A stretch of 64,000 bases of DNA. Origin: Paractinoplanes brasiliensis. Lineage in GTDB: Bacteria > Actinomycetota > Actinomycetes > Mycobacteriales > Micromonosporaceae. The position numbers were made by a program, and so were the translations under genes. The stretch is taken from contig NZ_SNWR01000001.1 of NCBI RefSeq assembly GCF_004362215.1, forward strand, positions 6,120,001 to 6,184,000. Reading direction: 5' to 3'. Under the pieces are notes generated by a model. The model did not search any database, had not been told where the DNA came from, and saw only the letters and a program-made list of their open reading frames with translations. Positions 43,152-51,066 of the stretch are shown here, piece by piece. Each line of letters starts with the position of its first letter. Within the stretch, counting starts at the first letter, position 1.

Positions 43152-43690
43152 GCACCGGGCTCGGCCCCGGCCGTTCGACGGTCACCAGCAACGCCGAACT
43201 CGACCTCGACCAGGTCACCACCTCCAGTACCACCTACCGGCGCGATCCGGCCGCCGGATCCCTGTCGGAGAGGATCAGCGAGCGCTCCTACCTCGGCGAC
43301 AACGGCGGCACCCGGTACGAGAGCAGCAGCACGGCGCGCGTCAACGCACTCGACCAACTTCACGAGACCCGCCATGAAGCCCCCCCGGCGACATCGTCCG
43401 GCTGAGCATCGCCGTCCTCGTCGACCAAGCCGCCGCGGCGAACATCGACCTGGCTCAGCTCCGTGAACTGGTCGCCGTGGCCGCCGGCATCGACGCCGGC
43501 CGCGGCGGCAGCCGACCCGCAAGAGCTGCTCCGTGCGTCACTACACCACCAGCGCACCCCGGTCCGGGCTACGGCCGTACCGATCCTCACTGCACCCGAC
43601 GAGGGCAGGCGGCAGCAACGCGCGATCGGGCCGGTCGACGCGGATCGGGCCGCGCAGCAGCTGCGGGAATGGATCGGGCCCGGCCGGTGA
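43148..43690 (+). pseudogene. fliF: C-terminal fragment of flagellar M-ring protein FliF, frameshifted
   Basis: The frame from 43148 reads GLGPGRSTVTSNAELDLDQV, TTSSTTYRRDPAAG, SYLGDNGGTRYESSSTARVN and ALDQLHETRHEAP, the YscJ/FliF C-terminal pattern. At a run of seven C (43380-43386) the frame breaks. Adding one C restores GDIVRLSIAVLVDQAAAANI and DLAQLRELVAVAAGIDAGRG, which are again FliF. A further shift leads to AIGPVDADRAAQQLREWIGP, similar to the FliG-binding tail. The N-terminal membrane-ring half is absent. So a flagellar operon was disrupted here, next to the copper genes. Some actinomycetes (Actinoplanes) have flagellate spores, which makes the source plausible. Confidence 0.7.
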
Positions 43691-43733
43691 CGACGGGCGA
43701 CCGGCTCAGGCATCTCCGGACTGCACCCGCAGG

Positions 43734-44033
43734 TCAGGACTTCACGAGCCGGGCTATCGCCGCGCTCGCCTCCTTGATCTTCGCGTCCACGTCACCTTCG
43801 GCTGCGGCATGGACCACGCAATGGCGCAGATGGTCCTCGAGCAGGCCGACGGCGACCGCGTGCAGGGCACTCTTGGCCGCCGAGATCTGGGTCAGGATGT
43901 CGATGCAGTAGGTGTCCTCGTCGACCATGCGCTGCAGCCCGCGGATCTGCCCCTCGACCCGCTTCAGCCGAGCCATCAGCGCCTGTTTCTCGGCCGAATA
44001 CCCGTGCGGCCCGGCCGGTTTCGCCTCACTCAT
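43734..44033 (-). CDS. csoR: CsoR-type copper-sensing repressor
   Basis: A 99-residue all-helical repressor. It begins MSEAKPAGPHGYSAEKQALM. The DUF156 core is RLKRVEGQIRGLQRMVDEDT. The copper ligand set is Cys43 (DTYCIDIL), His68 and Cys72 (EDHLRHC), the same spacing as Cys36-His61-Cys65 of Mycobacterium CsoR, which senses Cu(I). It is expected to bind the TACCCC/GGGGTA boxes before the ATPase and the MFS exporter and to release them when copper binds. The start is the ATG at 44033; upstream in-frame sequence has no protein character. I see no GGGGTA box at its own start. Confidence 0.9.
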   Translation of the reverse strand: MSEAKPAGPHGYSAEKQALMARLKRVEGQIRGLQRMVDEDTYCIDILTQISAAKSALHAVAVGLLEDHLRHCVVHAAAEGDVDAKIKEASAAIARLVKS

Positions 44034-44170
44034 GCCGTGCAAGATACCCGGCACCGGTATCAACCCGTCTCGGCTACGGAAACGCCCTGGGCAGTGCCGC
44101 GCCCGCCCAGGTGACGTGGCGGGAGAGCGGACAGCATGCCCTCCCGCCACGGCCGCGGTGACGTCTTCGG

Positions 44171-44260
44171 TCAGCGCACCAGCTGATAGCCGGCTGTGGC
44201 GACGGCCGCAGCCACGCTGTCATCGTCGAGCGCCGCGGCGCTGGTCACCGTGACCGCTTG
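44171..44260 (-). pseudogene. copZ: CopZ (HMA domain) C-terminal remnant
   Basis: A minus-strand frame ends QAVTVTSAAALDDDSVAAAV then ATAGYQLVR and a stop at 44171. This is the last third of a heavy-metal-associated (HMA) domain as in the copper chaperone CopZ (VTVTS, then D-AV-AAVxxAGYxL). The metal-binding MxCxxC part is missing, so the fragment cannot bind copper. Confidence 0.55.
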
Positions 44261-44367
44261 GCGTCGGCGTCGGGTCCGCCGTCTCTCGCCGCGTCGACGA
44301 CGCAGTGCGCGAGATGGTCGTCGAGCAGCCCGAGTGCCACGGTCTGCAGTGCGTACTGCATCGACAT
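44245..44367 (-). pseudogene. Second CsoR, C-terminal half only
   Basis: The frame beginning at 44367 reads MSMQYALQTVALGLLDDHLA then HCVVDAARDGGPDADAKRSR and stops at 44245. It carries the His and Cys of the CsoR ligand set (DDHLAHC) but lacks the first helix with the other Cys. It runs out of frame into the CopZ remnant. It looks like a csoR-copZ pair collapsed by deletion. Confidence 0.6.
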
Positions 44368-44411
44368 CCTCACGCCAACGCTGTGACGCGGAAGTCAATC
44401 GACGGACTCCC

Positions 44412-44472
44412 TTGACCTCGTATACCCCAGGGGGGTAACAATGGCGCCGCAAGCACATACCCCCTGGGGGTA
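44412..44472 (+). promoter_or_regulatory. Copper-regulated promoter with two CsoR boxes before the MFS gene
   Basis: TTGACC (44412-44417) and TAACAA (44436-44441) are 18 bases apart. The box TATACCCCAGGGGGGTA (44421-44437) fills the spacer. A second, perfectly symmetrical box TACCCCCTGGGGGTA (44458-44472) lies downstream, just before the ribosome site TAAGGAGG. Tandem boxes suggest tight copper control. Confidence 0.8.
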
Positions 44473-44488
44473 CTAAGGAGGTTCGGTC

Positions 44489-45916
44489 ATGTCCCGCAGT
44501 CCGCACCGGTGGTGGGCGCTCGCGCTCATCGCCCTTGCCCAATTCATGGTCATCATGGACACCTCGATCATCGGCGTCGCCCTGCCGAAGATGCAGAACG
44601 ACCTCGGCTTCACCCCGAGCAATCTGTCCTGGGTCTTCAACGCCTACGTCGTCGCCTTCGGCGGCCTGCTGCTGCTCGGCGGCCGCCTGTCCGACCTGTA
44701 CGGCGCCCGCCGCATCTTCGCCACCGGCTGGGCCGTCCTGCTCGCCGGGTCCGCTGCCGCCGGGCTGGCCGGCACCGTCGAACTCGAACTCGCCGCCCGC
44801 GCCGTACAGGGCGCCGGGTCCGCCCTGATCGCCCCGTCCGCGCTGACCCTGCTGATGATGCTCTTCGGTGACCGGCCCGCCGAACTCACCAAAGCCCTCG
44901 CCCTGTACGGGGCGGCCGCACCGGCCGGCGGCACCGCCGGAGTGTTCCTCGGCGGCGTCATCACCGAGTACGTCAGCTGGCCGTGGGTGTTCTACCTCAA
45001 CATCCCGATCGCCGTTCTGGCCCTGATCGCCACCCCGGCGCTCATGCCCGCCGGCGGCAACCGGCCCGGCAGCCTCGACCTGGCCGGCGCCCTTACTGTT
45101 ACCGGTGGACTGGCCGCGGCCGTCTACGCGATCGTTCGCGCCCCGGAGGCCGGCTGGAACTCCGCCTCGACCTGGCTCATGCTCGCCGGATCCGCGATCC
45201 TGCTTGCCGCGTTCCTGATCATTCAGGCGCGTCGTCGTCAGCCGCTGATCCGGTTGGGCATCTTCGCCGGCCGGAACCTCACGGCGGCGAACCTCGCCCA
45301 GCTGCTGCTCGGCGCGGCATGGATTCCGATGTGGTTCTTCCTCAACCTCTACCTGCAGCAGGTCCTCGGCTTCAGCGCCTTCCCCAGCGGCGCCGCACTG
45401 CTACCGATGACCGTTCTCATCATGGTCGGCATGATCGTCCTCGCTCCGCGGGTCATCGGACGGTTCGGCACGAAGACCACCCTGGTCGCGGGTCTCGCTG
45501 TTCTGGCGGCCGGTCTGGGCTGGCTCGCTCTGATCCGCCCGACCGGCAGCTACCTGACCGACGTGCTGCCCGCCTCCCTGGTCGCCGCCCTCGGTATGGC
45601 GCTGGCCTTCATCCCGTCGCTGGGCACCGCGCTGTCCAGCGCCCGCCCGGAGGAAGGCGGCCTCGCCTCCGGCATCGTCAACACCAGCTACCAGATCGGC
45701 TCCGCCCTCGGCCTGGCCGCCATGACCGCCCTCGCCGCAGCCCACGGCGCAGACGCCCTGGGCGAGCCGGCTGCCCTCACCAGCGGCTACTCGGCAGCGT
45801 TGTTCGGTGCCGCCGGCATCGCCCTGGCGGCCGCCATCCTCGCCGTCATCACCCTCACCAACGGCAACAACACCCCCGCCACCGCGCCGACCGAAAACGC
45901 GCCGGCCACCCGATGA
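44489..45916 (+). CDS. DHA2-type MFS exporter under copper control
   Basis: A 475-residue, about 14-helix MFS protein of the EmrB/QacA group. Motifs: LAQFMVIMDTSIIGVALPKM in TM1 (motif D1), GGRLSDLYGARRIFATG (motif A), and APAGGTAGVFLGGVITEYVS in TM5 (motif C region). The ATG at 44489 follows TAAGGAGG with ideal spacing. Two CsoR boxes overlie its promoter, so it belongs to the copper regulon. Copper export by DHA2 carriers is not usual. It may instead export a copper-binding metabolite or a toxic organic compound (inference). A strong hairpin follows the stop. Confidence 0.85.
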   Translation: MSRSPHRWWALALIALAQFMVIMDTSIIGVALPKMQNDLGFTPSNLSWVFNAYVVAFGGLLLLGGRLSDLYGARRIFATGWAVLLAGSAAAGLAGTVELELAARAVQGAGSALIAPSALTLLMMLFGDRPAELTKALALYGAAAPAGGTAGVFLGGVITEYVSWPWVFYLNIPIAVLALIATPALMPAGGNRPGSLDLAGALTVTGGLAAAVYAIVRAPEAGWNSASTWLMLAGSAILLAAFLIIQARRRQPLIRLGIFAGRNLTAANLAQLLLGAAWIPMWFFLNLYLQQVLGFSAFPSGAALLPMTVLIMVGMIVLAPRVIGRFGTKTTLVAGLAVLAAGLGWLALIRPTGSYLTDVLPASLVAALGMALAFIPSLGTALSSARPEEGGLASGIVNTSYQIGSALGLAAMTALAAAHGADALGEPAALTSGYSAALFGAAGIALAAAILAVITLTNGNNTPATAPTENAPATR

Positions 45917-45936
45917 CCACCGGGTGCTGTCCCAGC

Positions 45937-45969
45937 GCTCCGCCGGAACCCGACCGGCTCCGGCGGAGC
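45937..45969 (+). terminator. Hairpin terminator after the copper-regulated MFS gene
   Basis: GCTCCGCCGGA (45937-45947) and TCCGGCGGAGC (45959-45969) are perfect inverted repeats separated by 11 bases, 20 bases after the stop. No T-tract. Confidence 0.65.
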
Positions 45970-46023
45970 ACCGGGCCCACCCCGGCCCCACCCGCCTACC
46001 CGCCACGAGAAGAGGCGATCAAC

Positions 46024-46142
46024 ATGCCCACGCTCCTGACCGACAGCAGCACTGACCTGACCCACGCCACCGCTTCCAGCAGCAGAACAAGACGAGCCGC
46101 CCGCGCCGGACCATGGGCACTACCGGCCTACGGACTGCTACT
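46024..46142 (+). pseudogene. N-terminal fragment of a membrane protein gene
   Basis: The ATG at 46024 follows AAGAGG. It encodes MPTLLTDSSTDLTHATASSS, then RTRRAARAGPWALPAYGLLL. This looks like the start of a small membrane protein, with its first helix beginning at WALPAYGLLLG. After about 40 residues the sequence is that of the antisense TetR fragment, so the gene was cut by a deletion whose junction lies near 46140. Confidence 0.4.
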
Positions 46143-46569
46143 CGGCGACCAGCCACCCGACCGGCAGTTCGATCCGGAGCACGCCGTCACCCTGCCCCCG
46201 GCCTGTCAGCTGCTCCACCCGGTCCGCGGCACCGATGTGCAACTCCCACAGGCGCCCCTCGCTGCGCCGCCGATAGCACCGCCGCAGATTCGGCGACCAA
46301 TGCCCAGCTGGAAGCCGGCAGCCGACTCATCGCCTGCCGCGCGTCGCCGGTCGGATCCACACCGCCGAGTGTCAGCTCGCCGGCCCGCAATGGCTCGCCG
46401 AGGGCGGTCTCGACCAGCTCAGGACGGGTCCGGAAATGCCCGTACACCGTCATCCGCCCCACCCCGGCCGCCTTGGCGGTGTCCTCCATGGTCGCGTCCG
46501 GCTCGCGGCGGAGGCATTCCAGGGCGGCGGACACGATGCGCGTGACGCTGACGCTCGGCGTCAGCGCGC
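46138..46569 (-). pseudogene. Frameshifted TetR-family regulator
   Basis: The upstream part (46569 towards 46260) encodes a good TetR N-terminus: RIVSAALECLRREPDATMED and TAKAAGVGRMTVYGHFRTRP, then ASSWALVAESAAVLSAAQR. After AAQR the frame is wrong and ends at 46187. A shifted frame continues the same protein, RSEGRLWELHIGAADRVEQL, and stops at 46138, well short of the usual 190 residues. One frameshift plus a 3' deletion explains it. No clear start codon remains. Confidence 0.6.
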
Positions 46570-47016
46570 CGCCGCGCAGTTCGACATCGGCCCGACCGCG
46601 CAGATCGAGGCCATCGCACCCCTGGCCACCGGATCGCGCAAGATAGCGGTCGCCCGGATCGCCGGACGTTGCGGCGGTGCGCCTCCGCTCCCGCTGTGAC
46701 ATCTGCTGCGCTGCCAGGCGCGGGAGAAAGCCGGCCGCCGTGAAGATCCGTCCGCGGTCGTGCTGGACGCGCCCGGGGCCGACCTCGACTCGCAGGCCGG
46801 GCATCCCGCATCGGCAGCCTCCGGCCCGACCGTGCGTCCCTCGCCACGCACGGGCCGGAACCGCAAGGCAGCGAGGTCGGGGAGCAGCCGACCAGCGTAA
46901 CGGAGGCCACGGTGCCCGCCCGGCGCGTGTTGGCGCATACAGGTCGGCGTCCAACCCTGGGCGGGATCAGCTTCCGGAACGGTGTCGGGCCGTCGCCGGC
47001 GACGGTGAGCCGCCGG
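46570..47016. other. Intergenic stretch, no gene recognised
   Basis: About 450 bases between the TetR remnant and the CDF transporter. Minus-strand frames give fragments such as MPGLRVEVGPGRVQHDRGRI, which look protein-like but match no family I know and lack starts. More decayed sequence is likely. Confidence 0.3.
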
Positions 47017-48078
47017 TCAGCGTTCGGCACCCGCCATGCGGTCACGGCGGTGGTGGGAAAGGCCGGTGTGGCAGTCGTCGCCGGGGTGGCTGTCCGGGTC
47101 GACGTGCACGGTCGCGCCGGTCAGGCGGGGCACCCGATGGGTGAGTTGGTGTTCGGCGTCGGCGGCGATCTCGTGGGCGGCGAGCAGCGACAGGTGGGCG
47201 TCAACGACGATGGCGGCCTCGGCCTGCATGCGATGCCCGATCCAGCGCAGCCGCAGGCCGGACACGTCCCGTACGCCAGGGATCTCGCGGAGCGCTTGCT
47301 CGGCCCGGTCCACGAGCTCGGGGTCGACGCGGTCCATCAGCCGGCGGTAGACCTCCCGGGCGGCGTCCTTGAGCACGAAGGCGATGGCGACGGTGATGGC
47401 GAGGCCGACGACCGGGTCGGCCCAGTCCCAGCCGAGCCAGGCGCCGGCGGCGGCCAGGACGACTGCAAGGGAGGTGAACCCGTCGGTGCGGGCGTGCAGT
47501 CCGTCGGCGACCAGGGCGGCGGAGCCGATGCGCCGGCCGACGGTGATCCGGTAGCGGGCCACCACCTCGTTGCCGATGAAGCCGATGACGCCGGCCGCGA
47601 AGACCCAGGGCAGGTGCGTCATGGTCTGCGGATTCAGCAGCCGGTCGACGGCGAACCACGCGGCGGTGACGGCGGAGGCGGCGATGACCAGCACGACGAA
47701 CACGCCGGCGAGGTCCTCGGCGCGGCCGAAGCCGTAGGTGTACGCCCGGGTGGCGGCGCGCCGGCCGAGCAGGAAGGCGATGCCGAGCGGTACGGCGGTC
47801 AGCGCGTCGGCGACGTTGTGCAGCGTGTCGCCGAGCAGGGCGACCGACCCGGAGAACACCACGATCAGCGCCTGCAGCGCCGCGGTGACGCCGAGCCCGA
47901 TCAGCGAGATCCACAAGGCCCGCATGCCTTCGCGCGAGGCCTCGAGAGCGGAGTCGACCTTGTCGGCGCTGTCGTGCGAGTGCGGCGTGAGCAGGTGACC
48001 CACCCGGCGCCACCAGCCGTCGCCGTGCTGATGGTCGTGGTCATGCCCGTGGTCATGGTCATGGTGGTGCTCGGTCAT
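47017..48078 (-). CDS. CDF-family divalent metal (Zn/Co/Ni) efflux transporter
   Basis: A 353-residue cation diffusion facilitator. The N-terminus has a long His/Asp run (about 4-18). Six helices follow. The metal site is formed by HNVAD (His87, Asp91) in TM2 and HARTD (His195, Asp199) in TM5, with GFGRAEDLAGVFVV between. The cytosolic C-terminal domain (about 250-330) carries VRDVSGLRLRWIGHRMQAEA and DAEHQLTHRVP. The tail is again His-rich (DSHPGDDCHTGLSHHRRDR). The two-histidine/two-aspartate site indicates zinc, possibly cobalt or cadmium. It is monocistronic; the 218 bases upstream hold no CsoR-type box. Confidence 0.9.
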   Translation of the reverse strand: MTEHHHDHDHGHDHDHQHGDGWWRRVGHLLTPHSHDSADKVDSALEASREGMRALWISLIGLGVTAALQALIVVFSGSVALLGDTLHNVADALTAVPLGIAFLLGRRAATRAYTYGFGRAEDLAGVFVVLVIAASAVTAAWFAVDRLLNPQTMTHLPWVFAAGVIGFIGNEVVARYRITVGRRIGSAALVADGLHARTDGFTSLAVVLAAAGAWLGWDWADPVVGLAITVAIAFVLKDAAREVYRRLMDRVDPELVDRAEQALREIPGVRDVSGLRLRWIGHRMQAEAAIVVDAHLSLLAAHEIAADAEHQLTHRVPRLTGATVHVDPDSHPGDDCHTGLSHHRRDRMAGAER

Positions 48079-48296
48079 CGGATCGATCCCCGAAGTGAAG
48101 CAGGCGGATGCTGGATCTTACCCAGCGTATGTGCACCTTCACGTTTGCGACAACGCGGTAACTGCGAAGGAGCTGCAGAAACGTCCCTTGGCGACAGCTT
48201 GGTGAAGGCAATTGCGCAGGACTGCCGTTACGGGCAGCTCATGTATCCGTCGACGTCCGCCTCTACTGAAGACGCAGTGGGCGGTGACCTGAACTG

Positions 48297-48875
48297 TCAC
48301 AGGTAGGCGCGCAAGTTTGTGGCGAACGCGGCCGGGTCGGTCAGGTGGGTCGCCGGGAGTCGTGCGGGTGCCGCGCGCTGCGTAGGCGGAGCTGCGAGCC
48401 AGTGCTCGTAGGTTTTGAGCAGTGCGGGGTCTTCGCGAGGTTCGGCGTACGAGAGGAAGGCCGTAGGCACCTCCTCGACGGTTGCGGCACCCGTTGGCCC
48501 GTCGACGGCGAACACGCGATGGGTGGCGTACCTGTCGGCGAAGGTGAGGGCCAGCCCGGCCGACGCGTCGTGCCCGACGACGATGGGAGCGCGCGTCGAG
48601 CCGAGGCTCTGCACCAGGGTGGCCAAGTCATCGGCGATGCGGGCCATGGAGCAGTCGTCCCGGATCGGCGACTGGCCGTGGCCCGGCAGATCCGGGGCGA
48701 CGACGGAGCAGTGGCCGGCCAGTTCGGCCGCGACCGGCCACCACATGGTGCGGTCGAAGAGCAGGCCGTGCAGGAGCAGGATCGGGCGTCCGGTCGTGCC
48801 CCAGCGGTCGTAGGCGAGCAGGTTTCCGGGGGTACCGGCGATCTGAGTGTTGCGCAGGACGGGTTGAGGATCCAT
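48297..48875 (-). CDS. Shortened alpha/beta hydrolase with Asp at the nucleophile elbow
   Basis: A 192-residue protein. Its first 125 residues are a good alpha/beta hydrolase: LLLHGLLFDRTMWWPVAAEL, PDLPGHGQSP, then the elbow VVGHDASAGLALTF. The elbow has Asp103 where serine is usual, as in haloalkane dehalogenases and epoxide hydrolases, although Ser105 two places later could matter. Instead of a cap and acid strand of 90-100 residues there is only a short linker, after which ATHLTDPAAFATNLRAYL gives the His-containing C-terminal helix. It is probably an internally deleted or minimal hydrolase, and activity is doubtful. Confidence 0.6.
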   Translation of the reverse strand: MDPQPVLRNTQIAGTPGNLLAYDRWGTTGRPILLLHGLLFDRTMWWPVAAELAGHCSVVAPDLPGHGQSPIRDDCSMARIADDLATLVQSLGSTRAPIVVGHDASAGLALTFADRYATHRVFAVDGPTGAATVEEVPTAFLSYAEPREDPALLKTYEHWLAAPPTQRAAPARLPATHLTDPAAFATNLRAYL

Positions 48876-48964
48876 GGAGCGTCGTCTCCAGCGGGTGCGA
48901 ACGCGAGGCAGACGCCGGTCACGAGGAGCGGCGCGTGCGGGGGCAGTCGGGGGCGAACCCGCTG

Positions 48965-49327
48965 CTACACGCGCAAGACGCCGGAGAGTGCCAGCGGTGG
49001 CGGGGCGGCCGCGAAGGATTCGTCAACCGGCACGACGTCTGCCTCGGGCCGGGCAGGCGCAGCCGAGACGGCAGCGACCGTGGCGACAGGGTGCAGTCGA
49101 TGGCTCGGAGTGGGCGTCCATTCGCTGCCGTGGTGGTGCTCGTGATCCAGGGGCGCTTGGACGACGGCAGCGTCGGCCACGGTGGTTGCCTCAGCCGTTC
49201 CGGTGGTGTGGTGGGCGCTTCCGGCCGACACGAGCACGCCGGCGCTCAGGGCCAGCAGGATCATCACGAGGGCGGGCAGCCGCTGCGGACGCACACGCGC
49301 CCACCGCGACCGTCCGCCCCGCATCAT
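48965..49327 (-). CDS. Small His-rich membrane-anchored protein (120 aa)
   Basis: The ATG at 49327 follows GGGGG. After an Arg-rich start comes one hydrophobic segment, LPALVMILLALSAGVLVSAG, which may be a signal anchor. The rest is extracytoplasmic: AHHTTGTAEATTV, a DHEHHHGSEW cluster, and a Pro/Ala-rich tail ending LALSGVLRV. Histidine clusters next to copper and zinc genes suggest metal binding, and the layout recalls short actinobacterial DUF6153-type proteins, but this is not secure. Confidence 0.45.
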   Translation of the reverse strand: MMRGGRSRWARVRPQRLPALVMILLALSAGVLVSAGSAHHTTGTAEATTVADAAVVQAPLDHEHHHGSEWTPTPSHRLHPVATVAAVSAAPARPEADVVPVDESFAAAPPPLALSGVLRV

Positions 49328-49356
49328 GCCCCCAGAGTACGTGGCCGGCGAGATGC

Positions 49357-49611
49357 TCACTCGGGCGTGGACCGCCGGGCGCCGTCGCGCAGTAGGCGGA
49401 GCCCGTTCAAGCCGACGATGATCGTCGAGCGCTGTTCGACCCTTTCGATGAACCGTTGCGTCCTGGCCTTGGTCGCGCTCGCCTGCTCGACCAGCGCGAC
49501 GATGCGTGCGACGACGCTTTCCGCGGCCGGCCGGGCGACCTCGACGCGCAGAGCGCCCGTGCCGTTGACGGCGCCGGCGAATACCTCATCACCGGGCTGC
49601 TTGCCGACCGG
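49357..49611 (-). pseudogene. Remnant of a heavy-metal P-type ATPase
   Basis: The minus-strand frame reads PVGKQPGDEVFAGAVNGTGA, LRVEVARPAAESVVARIVAL and VEQASATKARTQRFIERVEQ, the actuator-domain segment of a P1B-ATPase. It then jumps directly to IIVGLNGLRLLRDGARR, which resembles the final helix and tail of the same protein, before the stop at 49357. Everything between (the CPx motif, DKTGT, ATP-binding domain) is missing. It overlaps the end of the methyltransferase gene. Confidence 0.7.
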
Positions 49612-50329
49612 ACTCGTAGATCACCCAGTGCCGCGCCGACGCGCTCGGCCGAAATGCCGGGCTGTCGTCGAGGACGCTGCGGTGCACCGGGTTGAAGTAG
49701 GCGACGATCAGCCGTCGCGGCGTCGCCTTGAGCGATGCCTCCAGGTTCGCCACGACCGAGGCCAGTGTCGCGGCGCCGAACGGGTTGAACAGGAAGACGA
49801 CGCTCGGATCGGCCGGGAAGGCGTAGTCCACCGCGTCGGTGGTGAGCACGGTTGCCGCCGGGAGGCCGGCTGTGTTGGCCCGGGCGATGTGGCTGAGCCG
49901 GTCGTCGAGCTCGACACCGATCACCGCGCCGAAGCCGTGCTCGGCGGCCAGGACCAGGGTCCGGCCCTTGCCGCAACCCAGGTCGATCAAGGTGAACTCC
50001 CGCGGATGCTCGATCGGGAGCGCCCGTAGCAGTTCGCGGAAGTGGTGCATGGGGATCGGCGAGTAGGCGACCGCGTCGTCGTACGTGGCCGCTGCCGGGC
50101 GCGCTGTGCCGTTATCGGCTCGCGTGTCCAGGTTCATCCGCCGATCCAGCTGCTGCTCCTGCCATCGGTGTACGGGCCGGGCGATCAGTTCGCCGAGCAG
50201 CCGTACGGTCTGGCCCAAGGCGGCGGGCAGGCCGCCGGCCCGGTAGGACTCACCGACGGCTCGGTGCAGTGTTGTCGCGCGCCGCCGGACCGTCAGGCTC
50301 GTACGGCGTACCAGGGAAAGGTCTTGCAT
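49589..50329 (-). CDS. SAM-dependent methyltransferase (class I)
   Basis: A 246-residue protein. The ATG at 50329 has GGAGG six bases upstream, which decides against earlier starts. The N-terminal about 90 residues are helical and Arg-rich. SAM-binding motif I is FTLIDLGCGKGRTLVLAAEH, followed by VIGVELDDRLSHIARANTAG (motif II), TDAVDYAF, and VVFLFNPFGAATLASVVANL. This arrangement resembles DUF-type small methyltransferases or protein-lysine methyltransferases; the substrate is unknown. The stop lies within the P-type ATPase remnant, so its last residues (IYESGRQAAR) may have changed at the junction. Confidence 0.75.
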   Translation of the reverse strand: MQDLSLVRRTSLTVRRRATTLHRAVGESYRAGGLPAALGQTVRLLGELIARPVHRWQEQQLDRRMNLDTRADNGTARPAAATYDDAVAYSPIPMHHFRELLRALPIEHPREFTLIDLGCGKGRTLVLAAEHGFGAVIGVELDDRLSHIARANTAGLPAATVLTTDAVDYAFPADPSVVFLFNPFGAATLASVVANLEASLKATPRRLIVAYFNPVHRSVLDDSPAFRPSASARHWVIYESGRQAAR

Positions 50330-50441
50330 GTCTGCCTCCATGCCGCGGCCGCGATGCCGCGGTTGAGTGGGGGACGTCAAACAGCGCAGCGTTCGCCGCT
50401 CCCACGCGTGGCGCGGGAGGACCCAGGAACGTGAACTGACC

Positions 50442-51032
50442 TCAGCAGACAGGCGGCGCGCGGCCGGCGACGGCGTACGCCCAGACCAACCGCCGCCACG
50501 GCCGGTCGTCCGGGGCAGGCGGCCGGGGCCGGGCAGTGACGGCCGGCTCCGGGACCGGCCGCACCACCGGGATGCGGACACCGCCGGTGAGCCGGACCCA
50601 GTACAGAGAGGTGCCCGCTCCGAACGCCGCATGCAGCAGGGCGCCGAAGACAATGACGATCGGCGGGGTGCTCTCCAGACCGAGGACAGTGTGTTCGATG
50701 GCGTCGGCAGTCAGGAACGCCACCGTGGACAGGCCGGTGGCCGGGGCAACGGTGTTGCGGTTCTCTGATCGCGAGGCGGGCCGGAATCCGCCGACGAGCA
50801 GGGCCGCGACCAAAGCCGCCGCGGCGAGCGCGCCCGTGACCACGGCCGCGGCGGCGGTCACCTCATGGACGTGACGCCCGGAGGAGCTCAGTACACCCTG
50901 GTGGCTGTGCGCGATGAACCAGAAGTTCAGCGTGTGCGCGACCAGCCAGCCGAACGCCCCGACGGCCACAGCCGAGCCGGCAGTGACCAGATCGGCCCTG
51001 CCTCCGGCGCGTCGACTTCGATTCGGCACCAT
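50442..51032 (-). CDS. Four-helix membrane protein of unknown function
   Basis: A 196-residue protein with four hydrophobic segments: about 14-36 (LVTAGSAVAVGAFGWLVAHT), 58-82 (AAAAVVTGALAAAALVAALL), 98-112 and 122-145. The first outer loop is His-containing (FWFIAHSHQGVLSSSGRHVH). The C-terminal 45 residues are Pro/Arg-rich and cytosolic. No family recognised. The start is an ATG at 51032. It lies 34 bases downstream of the response regulator and on the same strand, so it may be co-transcribed with the two-component pair. Confidence 0.65.
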   Translation of the reverse strand: MVPNRSRRAGGRADLVTAGSAVAVGAFGWLVAHTLNFWFIAHSHQGVLSSSGRHVHEVTAAAAVVTGALAAAALVAALLVGGFRPASRSENRNTVAPATGLSTVAFLTADAIEHTVLGLESTPPIVIVFGALLHAAFGAGTSLYWVRLTGGVRIPVVRPVPEPAVTARPRPPAPDDRPWRRLVWAYAVAGRAPPVC

Positions 51033-51066
51033 CGCTGCCCGCAGCGTATCCGCGGGACGTTCAAGG

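Noticed and set aside
44421..44472. Short palindromes as CRISPR repeats
   Set aside because: Only two copies, with copper-operator sequence and promoter placement; no spacer pattern.
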